64,000 nt of DNA from Glutinoglossum americanum (Eukaryota; Ascomycota; Geoglossomycetes; Geoglossales; Geoglossaceae), in NCBI GenBank assembly GCA_020080175.1, contig JAGHQL010000026.1, positions 1-64,000 of the forward strand, read 5' to 3'. This document shows, one piece after another, positions 12,627-23,580 of this stretch. A model generated the notes under the pieces. That model did no database searches. It saw nothing but the letters and a program-made list of their open reading frames with translations, and had not been told where the DNA came from. The stretch's first letter is position 1, and each line of letters opens with the position of its first letter. The position numbers were made by a program, and so were the translations under genes.

Positions 12627-14402
12627 TTACTTGATCACCCTTTTGTGTGCGGTTTTTGCCTTTTTTAGCTTCTTAGTGCTACCGCCATCTTTCTTCGGAG
12701 TGTCCCCTGTACGGCCTAAGTCCTCTGTCTTGGAAACATTGGCTTTCTTCTGCGTCTCCTTTTTCTTCTTGCCGGCAGCCTCTCCGTTCGTGATGGCGGT
12801 TCTTGGGCTTTGAGCGTCTAGTTCCTTCGCCTTTATCGCGGCCTTTATATTCTTGCTAATCGCCTCTTCATGCATAATGGCCGCATCTGGTGCCTCTTTC
12901 TCCTGAGAATTCGTCTCGCCCCGCGCCACCCCCGTCACAGAGCCTCCGGTGATCAGCTTCGCCTCCTCCTTTCTTTTAATATCCTTCACCTTTTTCAACG
13001 CTGGGGCATCGAACTCGTACCCAATCGCTTTCAGCTTCCCGGCTTTTTCCTTTCTCCTCTTCGTCTCAGTCTGGACTCTGCTAACCCACTTTTCTTTACT
13101 AACGGCGACCTCCAATTTCCTCCCCTCGATTCGACTATGTGGAATCTTTTTGAAACGTCTGTTCGCTCCTTTCCAAAGGTTTTCGTGTACTTGATCTTGT
13201 GGAACGATCTTGCATTTTAAGATATGTCCGAACATAAGGTAATTATCCATTGTCTCAGCCACAATTCTGGCGACCTCTGACGAGGCAAACTCGACGAAGG
13301 CGTAATGCTTGCTGCGGCCAGTTTTCTTATTACGGGAAAGACGGAGGCGGAGGATCCCACCGAACTGGGTGAAATAGGAACGCATCTCGCGTTCGTAGAA
13401 ACCATGTGGGATACGACTAGAATAAATGAGTAGAGTGGCTAAAGCGCTATAGAGGAAATGCTAACATACCCTACGTAGACGACCCCCGGCGTGTCATTTT
13501 CGGTTTGGTCAATTCCCTTGAGCTTCTTGCGGGTTTTCCTCTCTTTGGGAAGACCTGGAATTACCTGACCCTCGGTGAAACCCTCATGCTGTGACTCGCC
13601 CTCGTCTTCGCTACTTTCGAATCCTCTCAGCAATGCAGCAATCTTGTCGTCTTCTTCGCCGCTCTCCTCCACCTCACTCTCAGAAAGAGCGTCTGTGACT
13701 CCCTTTTCCTGGGAATTTCCTTGTTTGCTAGAGATCCCCTTTGTCTTAGCCCTCTTGGATACCTGCGATTTCGGTGCCACTGGAGCTGCAGTCGGCTCCT
13801 CAGTCTCATCGATAATTGTCTTTTCGGTTTTTTTGGTGGCAGCTTCGCTGATTTTGGGTTTTTTGGGTTTCCTGGGCTCTTTAGCTATGCTGGGATCCTT
13901 CAATTCTGGCTGCAAAGCACGTTTCTTCGCTTCACTTCGGTCTGCGACGTGTTCGGTCTGTCGTTCTTTTGCAGCAGCCGTCTTAACTTTCTTAGTCCCG
14001 CTACGAACCTTCGGTTTTTCTATCTCAGGTTTCAATGCCGAAGCATTATTGGCAAGGGTGGCTTTGGGACGTTTGGAGCTCGCAGTCTGCAGTATATTAA
14101 GCTGATCCCAGCCACCGTCTCCACTTTCGCTCGCACTCTCACTAAAAAAGTCGGCCGCACGCTTCCGGGTTACTCCACCAACTGAAGGAGCAACGGGCTC
14201 TGGATCGCCCTCGTTAGCCGGTGTAGACAATGTCGAACCTTTCTTGCCCGCTTTCGTAGACGCTGTTGCAGACTTCTTCACCTTCTTTGCGGTGCTTGTT
14301 GGTGCCGGAGCAGCTACAATCGAGTGAGTATCTGTCCACCAAACAAGGCTATTGGAATGCACACGCACCTTTGCGCTTCTTACTCTTTGGATCTGGCGCC
14401 AT
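12627..14402 (-). CDS. NOP15: Nucleolar RRM protein, Nop15/NIFK-like
   Basis: Three exons, 14402-14369, 14313-13470 and 13416-12627, give 555 residues. A very short first exon codes MAPDPKSKKRK. Next comes a long low-complexity Lys/Ser/Ala/Glu-rich region with acidic patches (SESEVEESGEEDDK). A single RRM follows, opening GVVYVGRIPHGFYE across the second intron. Its RNP1 is RSKHYAFVEFAS, and it continues through MDNYLMFGHILKCKIVP. After it are the family segments KKIPHSRIEGRKLEV and a Lys-rich tail. Yeast Nop15 and human NIFK act in 60S subunit maturation in the nucleolus. The protein is much longer than yeast Nop15 (about 220 residues) because of its disordered N-terminus, which is usual in filamentous fungi. 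Confidence 0.88.
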
Positions 14403-14915
14403 GGCGGACAACAGTTGCAAATGAAAGAATAGAAATTGTGGGTGAAATTTTAGTCGAGTCGTCGCCAAGAAAATAGAAACGCGTGACCAGCACTTAATAT
14501 GTGGTGGCATCTTGCACTGTTAAATTTTCAAGAGATAATACTCAAATATAAAAAGCACAAGTAAACACGAATTACTACTGATGTTGTCACTTGCGCGTGT
14601 CACGGACATACGCAGCCTCCAGCACTGTGCTACTTGGAAGCCACTATTGTGTTTTGGGAGGGACCCTAACATTAGGTATACCGAAAGGAGATAAAGAGGA
14701 TGTAAAGATTTGTAACTAGGGGAAGATCGAAATTGTAACATTCTAGTAAGCCGTTTTATGGTATCCGCCTAAAGGGTTGAAAAATTATTTTAATAATCGG
14801 GCATTCAATATCGCGGCGCTGCTCGAAGGTACCGCGATATATAGTCATGTGTTGCCAAGATTTCGTTCGGCTGCCCACACAGAGCCCGGTACGGAGCAGG
14901 CATAACCGCCTTGAT
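14403..14915. promoter_or_regulatory. Divergent promoter of NOP15-like and SMN genes
   Basis: This 513-bp interval lies between two genes transcribed outward, both for RNA-processing proteins. It is moderately AT-rich and has no coding sequence that I credit. Confidence 0.45.
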
Positions 14916-15746
14916 ATGGCAACAACAAACTCGGTCGTCCGAGAGGCCAAGATGCCTGCCCAGAAGGAACTATCACAGGAGGAGATATGGGATGACTCTG
15001 CATTGCTACAATCTTGGGATGAGGCATTGAATGAGTATAAGGTCAGTATCACCATCACACCGACAGAACTGTGACCGCTACGATTCGGAGTATTTATCAC
15101 GGCAAAATTCAGTTGTATCACAGCATTCATGTTCGAGGCGAAACCGTGGACGAGTATTTGGAGGCTGTAGGGACCGGAGGTGTAGATGAGTAAGCTAATC
15201 ACTTCTCGTTTGTCAAGCATTTCTCGTCCTAGGGCGGTTTTCTCTACTCGCACGTTAACAAGTCAAGTAACTTGGGTAGGCACAATGGGCTTGTGACGCA
15301 AGGGGGTCATCAAGGTCAAGGAAACAGGAGACCCGAAGTCGGAAACAGCCCTCCCAGTCCCCAGCAGGAAGTGGGTAGAAAAACTCAGGTACCAGGATAT
15401 GCATAACCGATCCTACAACGACGGGGCAGCTTGTGGGCTGATGCGTACTGAATGGTGTTGTCACCAGATGAACACGGCCGACCAGGTGTCGGCTCCAGAA
15501 CCTGCATCGGACGGTGTCCTGGCATCAAACCTGCCGCAGAGCCTGGTTGGGGAAGGTATGTTTGCGCACGGTTATCCGACCCATTTCTTGTAAACGGGCC
15601 TTTCTAAGGCGTGTGCCATCACAGCCCAAGACGAGTCCCTGAAGAATCTCATGATGTCCTGGTATTGGGCCGGATATTACACGGGACTCAACGAGGGCCT
15701 GAATCAAGCCAAGCAGGAGAAGGGAAAGCGATCAGAAAAGGGGTAG
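14916..15746 (+). CDS. SMN1: Survival motor neuron (SMN) protein homologue
   Basis: SMN, with Gemin partners, loads Sm proteins onto spliceosomal snRNAs. Exon 1 (14916-15041) codes the conserved N-terminal Gemin2-binding helix, SQEEIWDDSALLQSWDEAL, then NEYK. Exon 2 starts at 15113 (LYHSIHVRGETVDEYLEAV). The last exon, 15625-15746, codes the oligomerising YG box, LMMSWYWAGYYTGLNEG, and stops after a basic tail. The exon ending at 15555 reads PASDGVLASNLPQSLVGE. The join between 15187 and about 15365 is uncertain: several acceptors are possible and one candidate frame carries a stop. No Tudor domain is visible, as in fission yeast Smn1. It shares a promoter with the Nop15-like gene. Confidence 0.88.
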
Positions 15747-16800
15747 ACTACTGAATGACTGGAAGAAAACTTGGCGGCATGGGCTGTTTGAGTTCGCAAG
15801 TGGCAGTTGGAAACAAAACACGGATCAATAGGATAAAATAAGATGGGAGAGCATACGGAGCATGCACGCCATGTGAATTGTGAAGCGAGAATGTGCTCGG
15901 CTTCATCTTGCAGCAATCGCATTGACAGGAAACCAGGCATGGTACTTGTGTACTCTGTTGTACTTTGACCCACGGTCAGACATTAAGGAATTGCGACCGG
16001 TCGTGCCCGTGTACGCTGTAGCTAATAGTAGAGCTGCAGCGCAGAGAAGAGAGCCGAGTTTCCGCAGATCTTAACGCCAAACTTGGCACGGGAGAGGCCT
16101 GTTAGTCGTCTCATGTGGACATGGTATCGATGAGATGTGGCAGAGGAATTCCGTAAACCCAGATTTTGCGAAACGCGGAGGCGGGCGGGAATAGTGACAT
16201 CTGAGACGTTCCTCATACAAGTCGCGCGCGCTTCTTATGCCAACCCCCGCCATCACGCATACGAGCTCCAAACTTGGCACAGTCACCCAAGTTAGAAAGG
16301 GTTCTGAGCCAAAGCACAATCATGCATCGTCGCCCGGCTGGCCATGGAGAAACATTCCGCTGTTTCGGAGTCGTCAGAACAACACCTGAATTGCATCTCC
16401 CGTCTGCCGGCCTTACCCACCACGCACCCCTCATTCCCGTTGATTCATGCTATTCATGCCTCCTCTCCAGCCGCCCCGTTCCATAATGTTTAGATATAAG
16501 CCCTCCGTCAACCGATTTCATTCCTGTTCTCTTTTTATGCTTCACCGTTGCTTGCGCATTTGACACCGCCGTGATCTTTCTCTTTTATTTCTGTTCCTTT
16601 TCTAGATTCTTAATTCGAGCCGGCCTCCTTATTATTTCGACTCCACTTTCGCTAGATTGAATTATTCACCGCGAGAAGGCCTCTTGCCTCGTCGACTTTC
16701 TCTCGAACCAAGACTTCGCACCGAACGTCTTCCCGCGAAAATTTCCAGTCTAATACCGCAGCGCGGCACCCCTCTCTCGATCTTTACGACAGTTGTCTAA
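15747..16800. other. Intergenic region and 5' leader of the cupredoxin gene
   Basis: About 1 kb has no recognised gene. The last 300 bp before the ATG at 16801 are pyrimidine-rich, consistent with a promoter and 5' untranslated leader. Open frames here look like chance. Confidence 0.45.
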
Positions 16801-17693
16801 ATGCGTTCCAATATGAAGCTTCTCGCACTCCCGCTTTTCTCAGCCGGTGCTCTTGCAACCATGCATATGGTGATTCTTTTTTTTTTTTTTAATACCAGAC
16901 TCCAAAAGTTATTTCGAGTGCTAATCAGCGTTATAGGTTGTTGTGGGTGGAGATGCCGGGCTTGTGTATAACCCAAGTTGTATCTCCGCAGAAGTCGGCG
17001 ACACCGTTATGTTTCAGTTCATGAAGAACAACCACACCGTCACTCAATCTACCTTTGCCAAGCCATGCGTGAAAATGTCTGGTGGTGAGTGTCCCTTGAC
17101 CCGCACGGAGGGGAAAGAAAGAAAAAAGGCTCACGCCCTCGCAGGCTTTGATTCTAATTTTATGCCGAATGTCAACAACACACAAGTGCCACCTCCAACG
17201 GCTTCCTACACGGTCACTTCGAAAGACCCAACTTGTAAATACCCTTTCTCTAATATCGCAGCTTTTGCCTAACTAATCCATTTTAGGGTTTTATTGCAAA
17301 CAAAAAACTGGCAACCACTGCGGAAAGGGTATGGTCTTCGCGATCAACCCCACGGCCGAGAAGAGTCTCGATATGTTCAAATCGATGGCCATACAGCAAA
17401 ACGGCACTACTTCCACCACTGCTGCAGCCAGTGCTGGAACCTCAACTGCCGTCACCCTCATTGCTAACCCCCCGGGTTCCAGTGTACAGGCACCGCCGCC
17501 CATTGTCACCGGTTCTGGGCAATCGGGAAATGGGGCGAGCTGCTCGTGCCAGTGCCTATGTGCCATTGCACTATTCCCTCCTGGAGCTGGGATCGGGAAC
17601 TTCGGTGGTTATGGAGGTTCGTATCGTACCCAAAAAAAAAAAAAACCACTTGCTAATCTAAGTCTCGCAGGATCACTCCCAATGCCCACCTGA
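16801..17693 (+). CDS. Secreted cupredoxin-like protein
   Basis: Five exons are inferred: 16801-16869, 16937-17084, 17145-17234, 17287-17616 and 17671-17693. A signal peptide (MKLLALPLFSAGALA) leads a single blue-copper-type fold. That domain opens VVVGGDAGLVYNPSCISAE and runs through VGDTVMFQFMKNNHTVTQS, where the first His ligand lies. It ends WFYCKQKTGNHCGKGM, which holds the expected Cys and His ligands, with Met after. A Ser/Thr/Ala-rich stalk follows. Fungal proteins of this type are extracellular or wall-bound, often GPI-anchored. Here the C-terminus has an unusual CSCQCLC cluster and ends LPMPT without a clear GPI hydrophobic tail. That may mean the last intron (weak GTTCGT donor) is mis-called. 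Confidence 0.85.
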
Positions 17694-18374
17694 ACAATTT
17701 GCAATTTGATTTAGTCTCGTCGCTGTCATTTGTTCTGCGCATACCCCCTCCCTGGTCGCAAGGACACCAGATTGAAATGGAATATAAATGGTTACACATT
17801 TAGGGTGGATTGTTTGTAATAGTCATGAATATTTCGGTGCTCCTGGCACGGAGGGCGCTGTCTAGGAAATTGTCCATCGCTGGGGTTTCCTAGAAGGCCC
17901 AAATCTCCTAGGAGCTGCGGATCCACACCGGGTCATTTATGTATCATACTAATAGATTTTCTTGGCCTGTCTTCTCTAACCTCATAAATTGGAGTTATGG
18001 ATTCTTTGTGTCGCGCGATCGTAGAAAATCAAAATGTCTATCCGCCCTGGCACCTGTGCGGTTATGTAATCCTTACTGTGGACACTATCCAATAATAGTT
18101 GCTGGGAACAGGTGGCAGATAATAAGCATCCAAGTAGAGTGATAACCGAAAAATACACCTTAGTTGTCCTATCGCGTATGGAGTAATAGGTACTTTCAAT
18201 TCGCCGGCTAGTACGCAGTCAAAATCAAATTGTTAAGTCAAAGTCGCCCGCCCTCCCCAACGCGCCCTAGTTTCCTTATCCCAATAAAACCTTCCTTTTC
18301 TTTGTAGCTCAGCCGAGAACAATAACGGCCGAGTAGTCCTCAAGCCAGTGACTTTCACGGACGGATATAGCTCC
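17694..18374. other. Convergent intergenic region
   Basis: No gene was recognised in this 681-bp spacer between the cupredoxin and SERF genes. Confidence 0.45.
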
Positions 18375-18843
18375 CTATTTCTTTTTGGAGCTGCTGGCAG
18401 CCTCAGTAGCTTTCTTGGCTTCGGCTAGAGATGGGTTCGTCAGCACTGATCGCGATAGTCCATTGTCATAAGAGTGATGGGACGGAGGGTTTCTACCTGC
18501 TGCTTGCTTCTCACGCATGATGGCTGCCTGCTGTTCTTTAGTTCTCGCGAACTCCGTCCCAGATTGCTACAGACAGTGTGGTAAGCTCTCACGATCTGGC
18601 CCAAAGCCAAGACTACTTACGGTATTTTTCTTTTTCTATTCATGGTATAACTATCAGCGTATTGGTGTCCCGACTGTTTTGCTCATAGTGGATATCCCGT
18701 CTTATCCCCGAGACGGCGAAATGCTGCGCATAGAGAGGGGCGTCCTGGTGGCTTGACAGCAAGTGGCACGACAAACTCACCTGAGTAGCTTGCTCCTTGA
18801 GAGTCTTCTCTCGAGCCTTTTCACGCTGATTCCCTCGAGCCAT
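18375..18843 (-). CDS. SERF / 4F5 family small basic protein
   Basis: SERF proteins are small, charged and disordered, and are known to modify amyloid formation. Exon 1 (18843-18781) codes the family start MARGNQREKAREKTLKEQ. A 15-nt exon at 18635-18621 (KKKNT) follows. Then comes an exon from 18567 with QSGTEFARTKEQQAAIMRE, ending in AEAKKATEAASSSKK before the stop at 18375. A further 57-nt stretch (GRNPPSHHSY and on) within the last exon has intron-like ends and a length divisible by three, so it could be spliced or translated. Product length is therefore about 70-90 residues. The start is chosen by the conserved MARGNQRE. Confidence 0.88.
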
Positions 18844-19553
18844 AAAGACGAGCTTGATATTGGTGTCCGCGATGTGAGTTAGTGTAGAGCTTCTGACGAG
18901 TATATTGGGTGGTGTGAAGGTGGTTGAAGAGGGCGGTTGGTAGAAAGTCACGCCCACGAGTCTTGGCAGCATAAAGTTATGCAGCATGACTTGTATAAAA
19001 TACAAGGCAGTACAAACCTGCTTCCGTGGGGCTAAGCCCTCTAAGCATTTAGAGTTATTGATATCTTCAATACATGCCCAACGGCAATGGCTTCATGATA
19101 TACCTTATTACTGTTTTACGAATCTCTCGTACCTTTCAATTGCACCAGTGCTCTGTTTTGCTGTATTGACCAAAATGCATTTACTATTGTCTGTCGCTGA
19201 ATTTGGCATTGCCCTATTGACCCGCCAATGACGCGTTCAACCACTTCTCTCCTGAGCTTAGAGAGCTTTCTCTATGCCTTTCTGTCTATTCTCTTCACTC
19301 ATTCTCACTTTTCTAAGCTTTAACATCTTTGCTAAATTCACTCCTTAGCGGCTCATTTTCCTAGTCAAGGGTCTACTAAGCCTCTCTTTTGCGTAAGCTA
19401 TATCGCCCTGCTGGTCAGCTCTCACACACTTCTAACTTACTTGTTTTCCTTCCTCGCAAGGTAATTCGGCAATATCTACACCTTTTGTCCTAGGCTCACC
19501 TCTTGCAAGGCCTTTTCAAACCTTCAAGCTTACATCTTAGCCATACTTTCACA
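18844..19553. promoter_or_regulatory. Divergent promoter, SERF and four-helix membrane protein genes
   Basis: This 710-bp interval separates outward-transcribed genes. From 19230 to the ATG it is C/T-rich, typical of a fungal 5' leader. No coding sequence was recognised. Confidence 0.45.
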
Positions 19554-20448
19554 ATGTCAATCATCAAGCAATCAGCTGGGTCAGGATACGTCGTGCTTAA
19601 CATCCTCCGCGTCTTAAACATAATCGTGTTGTCCACCGTCATAGTGGCCAGTTGGGTCATGCTGGTCAAGACCTTTGTCCTCTCCGAGGTACGAGCAGCT
19701 TCACCAAGCTGAATCGTAGTTGCTGATCATGGAATAGCTCTTTTTTCTCGATGCTGTTAGCCATGTCGCCACATCTGTAGTCAGCAGTACGTTTAATTTA
19801 TTCGCTTGTGCAACATAAATGCTGATGGCCATACAGTGTTCCTGATTATCTCCGAGCTTCCAATCTTCAAACCTTACTTTTCTCACAACTGGCCCTTACT
19901 TGGCCCTACGTCTGGATTCGTCTGTCTTGGTGTGATTATGGCAGTTCTCGGCGTGACAATCCTGGGGAATCTCAATAAGCAAGCAATAAGTCTGGAATCC
20001 CTCGGCCTTCCATTTTGGCGTATCGTCATCTCTTCTGGGATCCTCGTCATTACTCTAGGATTTATGAACATCATTGCGGTATGCGATATCCCCTGCCACA
20101 ACGGCTGCATAGGAAACCCCGACTCACAATTATTAGAACTATGTGTTTCGAGATAAAAAGGCCGGTGTCACCGCTCGACAAGTTCGGTCTTATGGCGCTG
20201 TGGCAGCAACAACAAGAGCGGCCGTCGGCCTCGACCGTTGCCCGAGAAAGCCCTACATCAATGAGTTCATGCACAACCGCCGAAGCCCAAGTGTCACCGA
20301 AAACCGCCGACAGTTGGATCCGAAGATGCCACTTGATATCTCGGCAAAGTTGGCCACAACAAAAGGGCACCGAAAGAATCCGGAAACGAGCATCCTAGTG
20401 GCAAAGCCGGATAATACCTACCACCCTCGTAATGCGGAGAATGTTTGA
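19554..20448 (+). CDS. Conserved fungal four-helix membrane protein (DUF7598-like)
   Basis: Four exons, 19554-19688, 19738-19786, 19837-20078 and 20137-20448, join in consistent phases to 245 residues. The first 150 residues hold four hydrophobic segments: VLNILRVLNIIVLSTVIVA, then FFLDAVSHVATSVVS into FLIISELP, then SGFVCLGVIMAVLGVTIL, and WRIVISSGILVITLGFMNI. A cytosolic-looking basic tail begins NYVFRDKKAGVTARQVRSYG and is rich in Arg, Pro and Ser. The pattern matches a conserved family of filamentous ascomycetes that I know as DUF7598. No function is established. The start is the first ATG and precedes the first helix directly. Confidence 0.8.
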
Positions 20449-20764
20449 GGGTCGCCGATGGATAGATAGCATCACTTAGGTCCCCAGTCCCTTAGTTTCA
20501 TACTTGCGTTTCCTTCTAACCACCCCCGTAGCGCTTGGGTATAGTGTATGATCTTTACTTTCGATGTTTCCTTAGCTCCAATACTTCATACTGAGGTAAA
20601 CTGCCGGGCCAGTGATAACCTGGTGGGGTGTCTCTTTCCTACTTGGGGCCTTGTAAAAGGTTCATTGTGACTTTGGAATCCTCACTCATCTAGTATCACG
20701 CTGTGCAAAAACTTTCTCTGAAATTTCCGCTTCTTCATACATCTAGCCAATGCATTCTCAATGC
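20449..20764. other. Convergent intergenic region
   Basis: This 316-bp spacer lies between converging genes. Nothing notable is visible. Confidence 0.5.
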
Positions 20765-21997
20765 TTAGCCCTTCGCAGTCGGTTCGCCATTCTCATCCAC
20801 GAGACTTTCCGGAGTGCTGATGGGGCCGGGTCCCACTCTTGTAAGAATCACTCGATTGACCCCCTCATGAAGTGCTGCCAACGCTTTTTCATCCACACCC
20901 TCGGTGGCTGATGCCCTAATACTTTCCCCTTTCCCTGTCCAGCCTTCTAGATGGCCCAAACGCTCCTTGAAAACACCCGCAACCGCGTCCGTGCTCTTTT
21001 CTTCAAAATATATAACCGCATTTGGCCCCGCATCAAATGTATAAGCAGCTACTATCTTTCCTGCCTTCTTATTGATATCCTCGACAACGCGGATAGCGGC
21101 ACGCGAGACATCATTTAGGTAGAAAATTGGAGGCTCCGTGTCCAGGCATGTTGCATGAAACGAATTGCTGTCCTTCATCGTCAGGCGCCCAAAAGACTCG
21201 AAATTCTGCTCCTTAATTGCTGTAATCATATCCTCCATCCGTTGCGGCACGCTCGCGACACGTGCCGGGAATAGTGAGGATGTTGCCACCGTCGCCTGCA
21301 TGCCCGCCGTTGAACTGACACCCTTCTTAGCAGCGCTCACCACCAGTATCAGCGCCTGCATCTCCGGCCAGTGCTCCGCAGGCGCTACTTGTACTGCCGT
21401 TGAATCGGTTCCCGATGCCTCTTGCCCCATTTCCCATGCCACGTAGCCTCCAAAGAGCGAGCGACAGGCTGACCCAGATCCTTGGCGTGCGATGCGTGAG
21501 AGCTCCACCGGGGACTCTTTTAGTTGATACAAGTCGGCAATGGCCCTGACCAACGCGGCAAAGCCGGCCGCGGAGCTAGCTAATCCCGCTGCGGTGGGGA
21601 AATTATTCTCCGAGACAATGCGTAACGGGTATCTGCTCAATTTCGGAAATTGAGGGTCCTGCTCCTCGAGCTTCGCCCGAAGGGACCGAAGCTCTCGAAA
21701 ACATGCCTGCGTCCGGGCGCCAGAGACGTCTTGTAGCTGGCCGTTGAGAAGCAGAGAGTCTTGGGCAGGAAAGAACGCAGAACACGTAGCGGTAGTATGG
21801 GTGCGCAAGTCAGCCTGCGAGAGAGTGACGGAGAGCGAGGAGTTCGTAGGTAGGTTGAGTTTCGGATCCCGTTTGCCCCAATACCTATGGATCAGGTTGT
21901 GAGGAGAGAACGAAAATGGATATACAGATGCTTACTTGATCACAGCAATATTGACAGGTGCAGTGGTACTCGCACTATAAATCTTGGAGTCGGCCAT
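20765..21997 (-). CDS. ERG19: Mevalonate diphosphate decarboxylase
   Basis: This enzyme makes isopentenyl diphosphate from mevalonate diphosphate with ATP, the last step of the mevalonate route to sterols and prenyl groups. Exon 1 (21997-21936) codes MADSKIYSASTTAPVNIAVIK. Exon 2 (21884-20765) continues YWGKRDPKLNLPTNSSLSV. The total is 393 residues, normal for the family. The ATP-binding loop NNFPTAAGLASSAAGFAAL and the segment RQGSGSACRSLFGG are intact. The catalytic Asp lies in YTFDAGPNAVIYF. An early intron within the codon for the Lys before YWGK is common in fungal copies. The next gene downstream encodes a prenyltransferase-like protein on the same strand. Confidence 0.97.
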
Positions 21998-22275
21998 CTC
22001 CCAAGCTACACGAGGGCAAATGGCGGTATAAAACCAAAATAATTGTGGGATTATCAGTTCGTCGGTGTTCAGCCCCCCGATCCAATCGGCGAATTTGCAT
22101 GCAAGCACCCCGCAGAGGGGCACCTGGGCATGTCAGGAAATCCGGTCCTGTTCCCATGCTTCGGGGGGAATCGCAATTCCTACCCAAGAACGGCAATTCG
22201 TTCTATCTATGTAGTATAAGGAGAAAATTTTCGGGTCGTCTTCCTACGTATCACGAGTGTAAAATAACGGTTCAA

Positions 22276-23358
22276 CTACTTCTCGCCTCTACCATACAAG
22301 TCTATCCACACGAGAGCGCTCTGCAAAAAGTGCACGCTGGGCTTGCATTCGCTCCCGACCTCAACCTTCCCAGTCTCCTCGATTTTCTCCCTAATTCTTT
22401 TAACCAGGGCAAGTCTCTGTTTCTCAGACAATAGTGAGGGTGAGGCCATCACCGTTCGCAAAAAAGCCCAGATAGACTCAAAATCCCAATCAAAACTAAG
22501 GGCGAGGCATAGAACTCTCTCCGCACTTGGGGCGACCAGACCCTGAAGTCCAACCTCTTTGCTGGCTTGGATATAGAGGAAATGCAAGAAAGACCACCCA
22601 GAAGTGTCGCTTTGGTGCTTCAGGCACCACTCCTGTACCAATTCCATACTATCTATAAGGCTAGACGATAGAGCTGCTCTGTCAGTGCCGGCTCTGAAAT
22701 TTTCGAATAGCCAACGTGCATAGGACCAAGCGTAGTAATTCCTCGGATGGTGTTCTCCGGCTTTCATAGCCATCAACAGCTCGAGTCTGTAGACATGCTG
22801 CCACAACCAGTTTGCATCATAGGATCCATGGGTTTCCTCATCCCAGCGGAGGTATTTGAAGAAGTGCCGTAGAACCCATCGGCGATGATACCAGAGTGTT
22901 GGCGATTTGGTATGGCGATGAAGCGGAGAAGTAAGCAAAGTCTCGATAACTACCAGTTCACGCCGTATAGCTTGTAGCATTAGACGACCCCTGGAGCCGC
23001 CGGTCATATTTTTCCAGCCCTCCAATAGCATCCTTTTTCTGAAGTTCGCCGCCGTTAGATGCTCGGGATTGAAGAGTAAAATCACGAACGTGGCAAAGAG
23101 AGTATCGTTGATATCCACAACAGGGCGGGAGGCATCCAAAAAACCGCACAGATTATGGCGTGCCGTGATAAAGGCGCGAGCGAGGACCTTCTTTGGAACC
23201 CCAATACTGGTGTCATCGACAAGTATCGATGATGGTGAACATTCCTCAAGAGAGGAAAAGGCGGGAAAGTTTGAAGGGAGAATTTCAATGGCTAGAACTC
23301 GAGAAAAGTCGACGCAACCCTGAAATGCATTATAGGACTCAGTTTCTGCGCCCGCCAT
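22276..23358 (-). CDS. Protein prenyltransferase alpha-subunit repeat protein (PTAR1-like)
   Basis: The gene is one exon of 360 codons. It contains prenyltransferase alpha-type (PPTA) helical repeats: SPTLWYHRRWVLRHFF near residue 155, HPRNYYAWSYARWLFENF near residue 205, and DTSGWSFLHFLYIQ near residue 250. A divergent N-terminal part precedes them. These match PTAR1-type proteins rather than the classic Ram2 or Bet4 subunits. In animals PTAR1 pairs with the Rab GGTase beta subunit to form GGTase-III. That role here is inference. It could instead be a divergent alpha subunit of another prenyltransferase. It is divergent from GET1, with a 222-bp spacer. Confidence 0.8.
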   Translation of the reverse strand: MAGAETESYNAFQGCVDFSRVLAIEILPSNFPAFSSLEECSPSSILVDDTSIGVPKKVLARAFITARHNLCGFLDASRPVVDINDTLFATFVILLFNPEHLTAANFRKRMLLEGWKNMTGGSRGRLMLQAIRRELVVIETLLTSPLHRHTKSPTLWYHRRWVLRHFFKYLRWDEETHGSYDANWLWQHVYRLELLMAMKAGEHHPRNYYAWSYARWLFENFRAGTDRAALSSSLIDSMELVQEWCLKHQSDTSGWSFLHFLYIQASKEVGLQGLVAPSAERVLCLALSFDWDFESIWAFLRTVMASPSLLSEKQRLALVKRIREKIEETGKVEVGSECKPSVHFLQSALVWIDLYGRGEK

Positions 23359-23580
23359 TGAGACGATGACCCTAACATGGGTGATGAAGCCTCAAGTATC
23401 AGAAGTCTTTGGTACATGTAAAAGAGAGCCAAGAGGCTTATCCGCTTTAGGGTTAGTGGAATATCGCATGTCCAGTGGCTGAAATAACAACAGAATCCTT
23501 CATTTTTGCTGCCTTGGGTGCCTTTCCATTTACATAGGGATATATCAGTTCCAAAACCGTGAGCTTGTTATCCCTTCAGG

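Noticed and set aside
13575-14185. Plus-strand open frames opposite the Nop15-like gene.
   Set aside because: They are antisense shadows of a biased Lys/Ala/Ser-rich coding region, with no family resemblance.
14756-15253. 165-codon minus-strand frame across the SMN 5' end.
   Set aside because: It overlaps the well-supported SMN exons on the other strand and has no recognisable domain.
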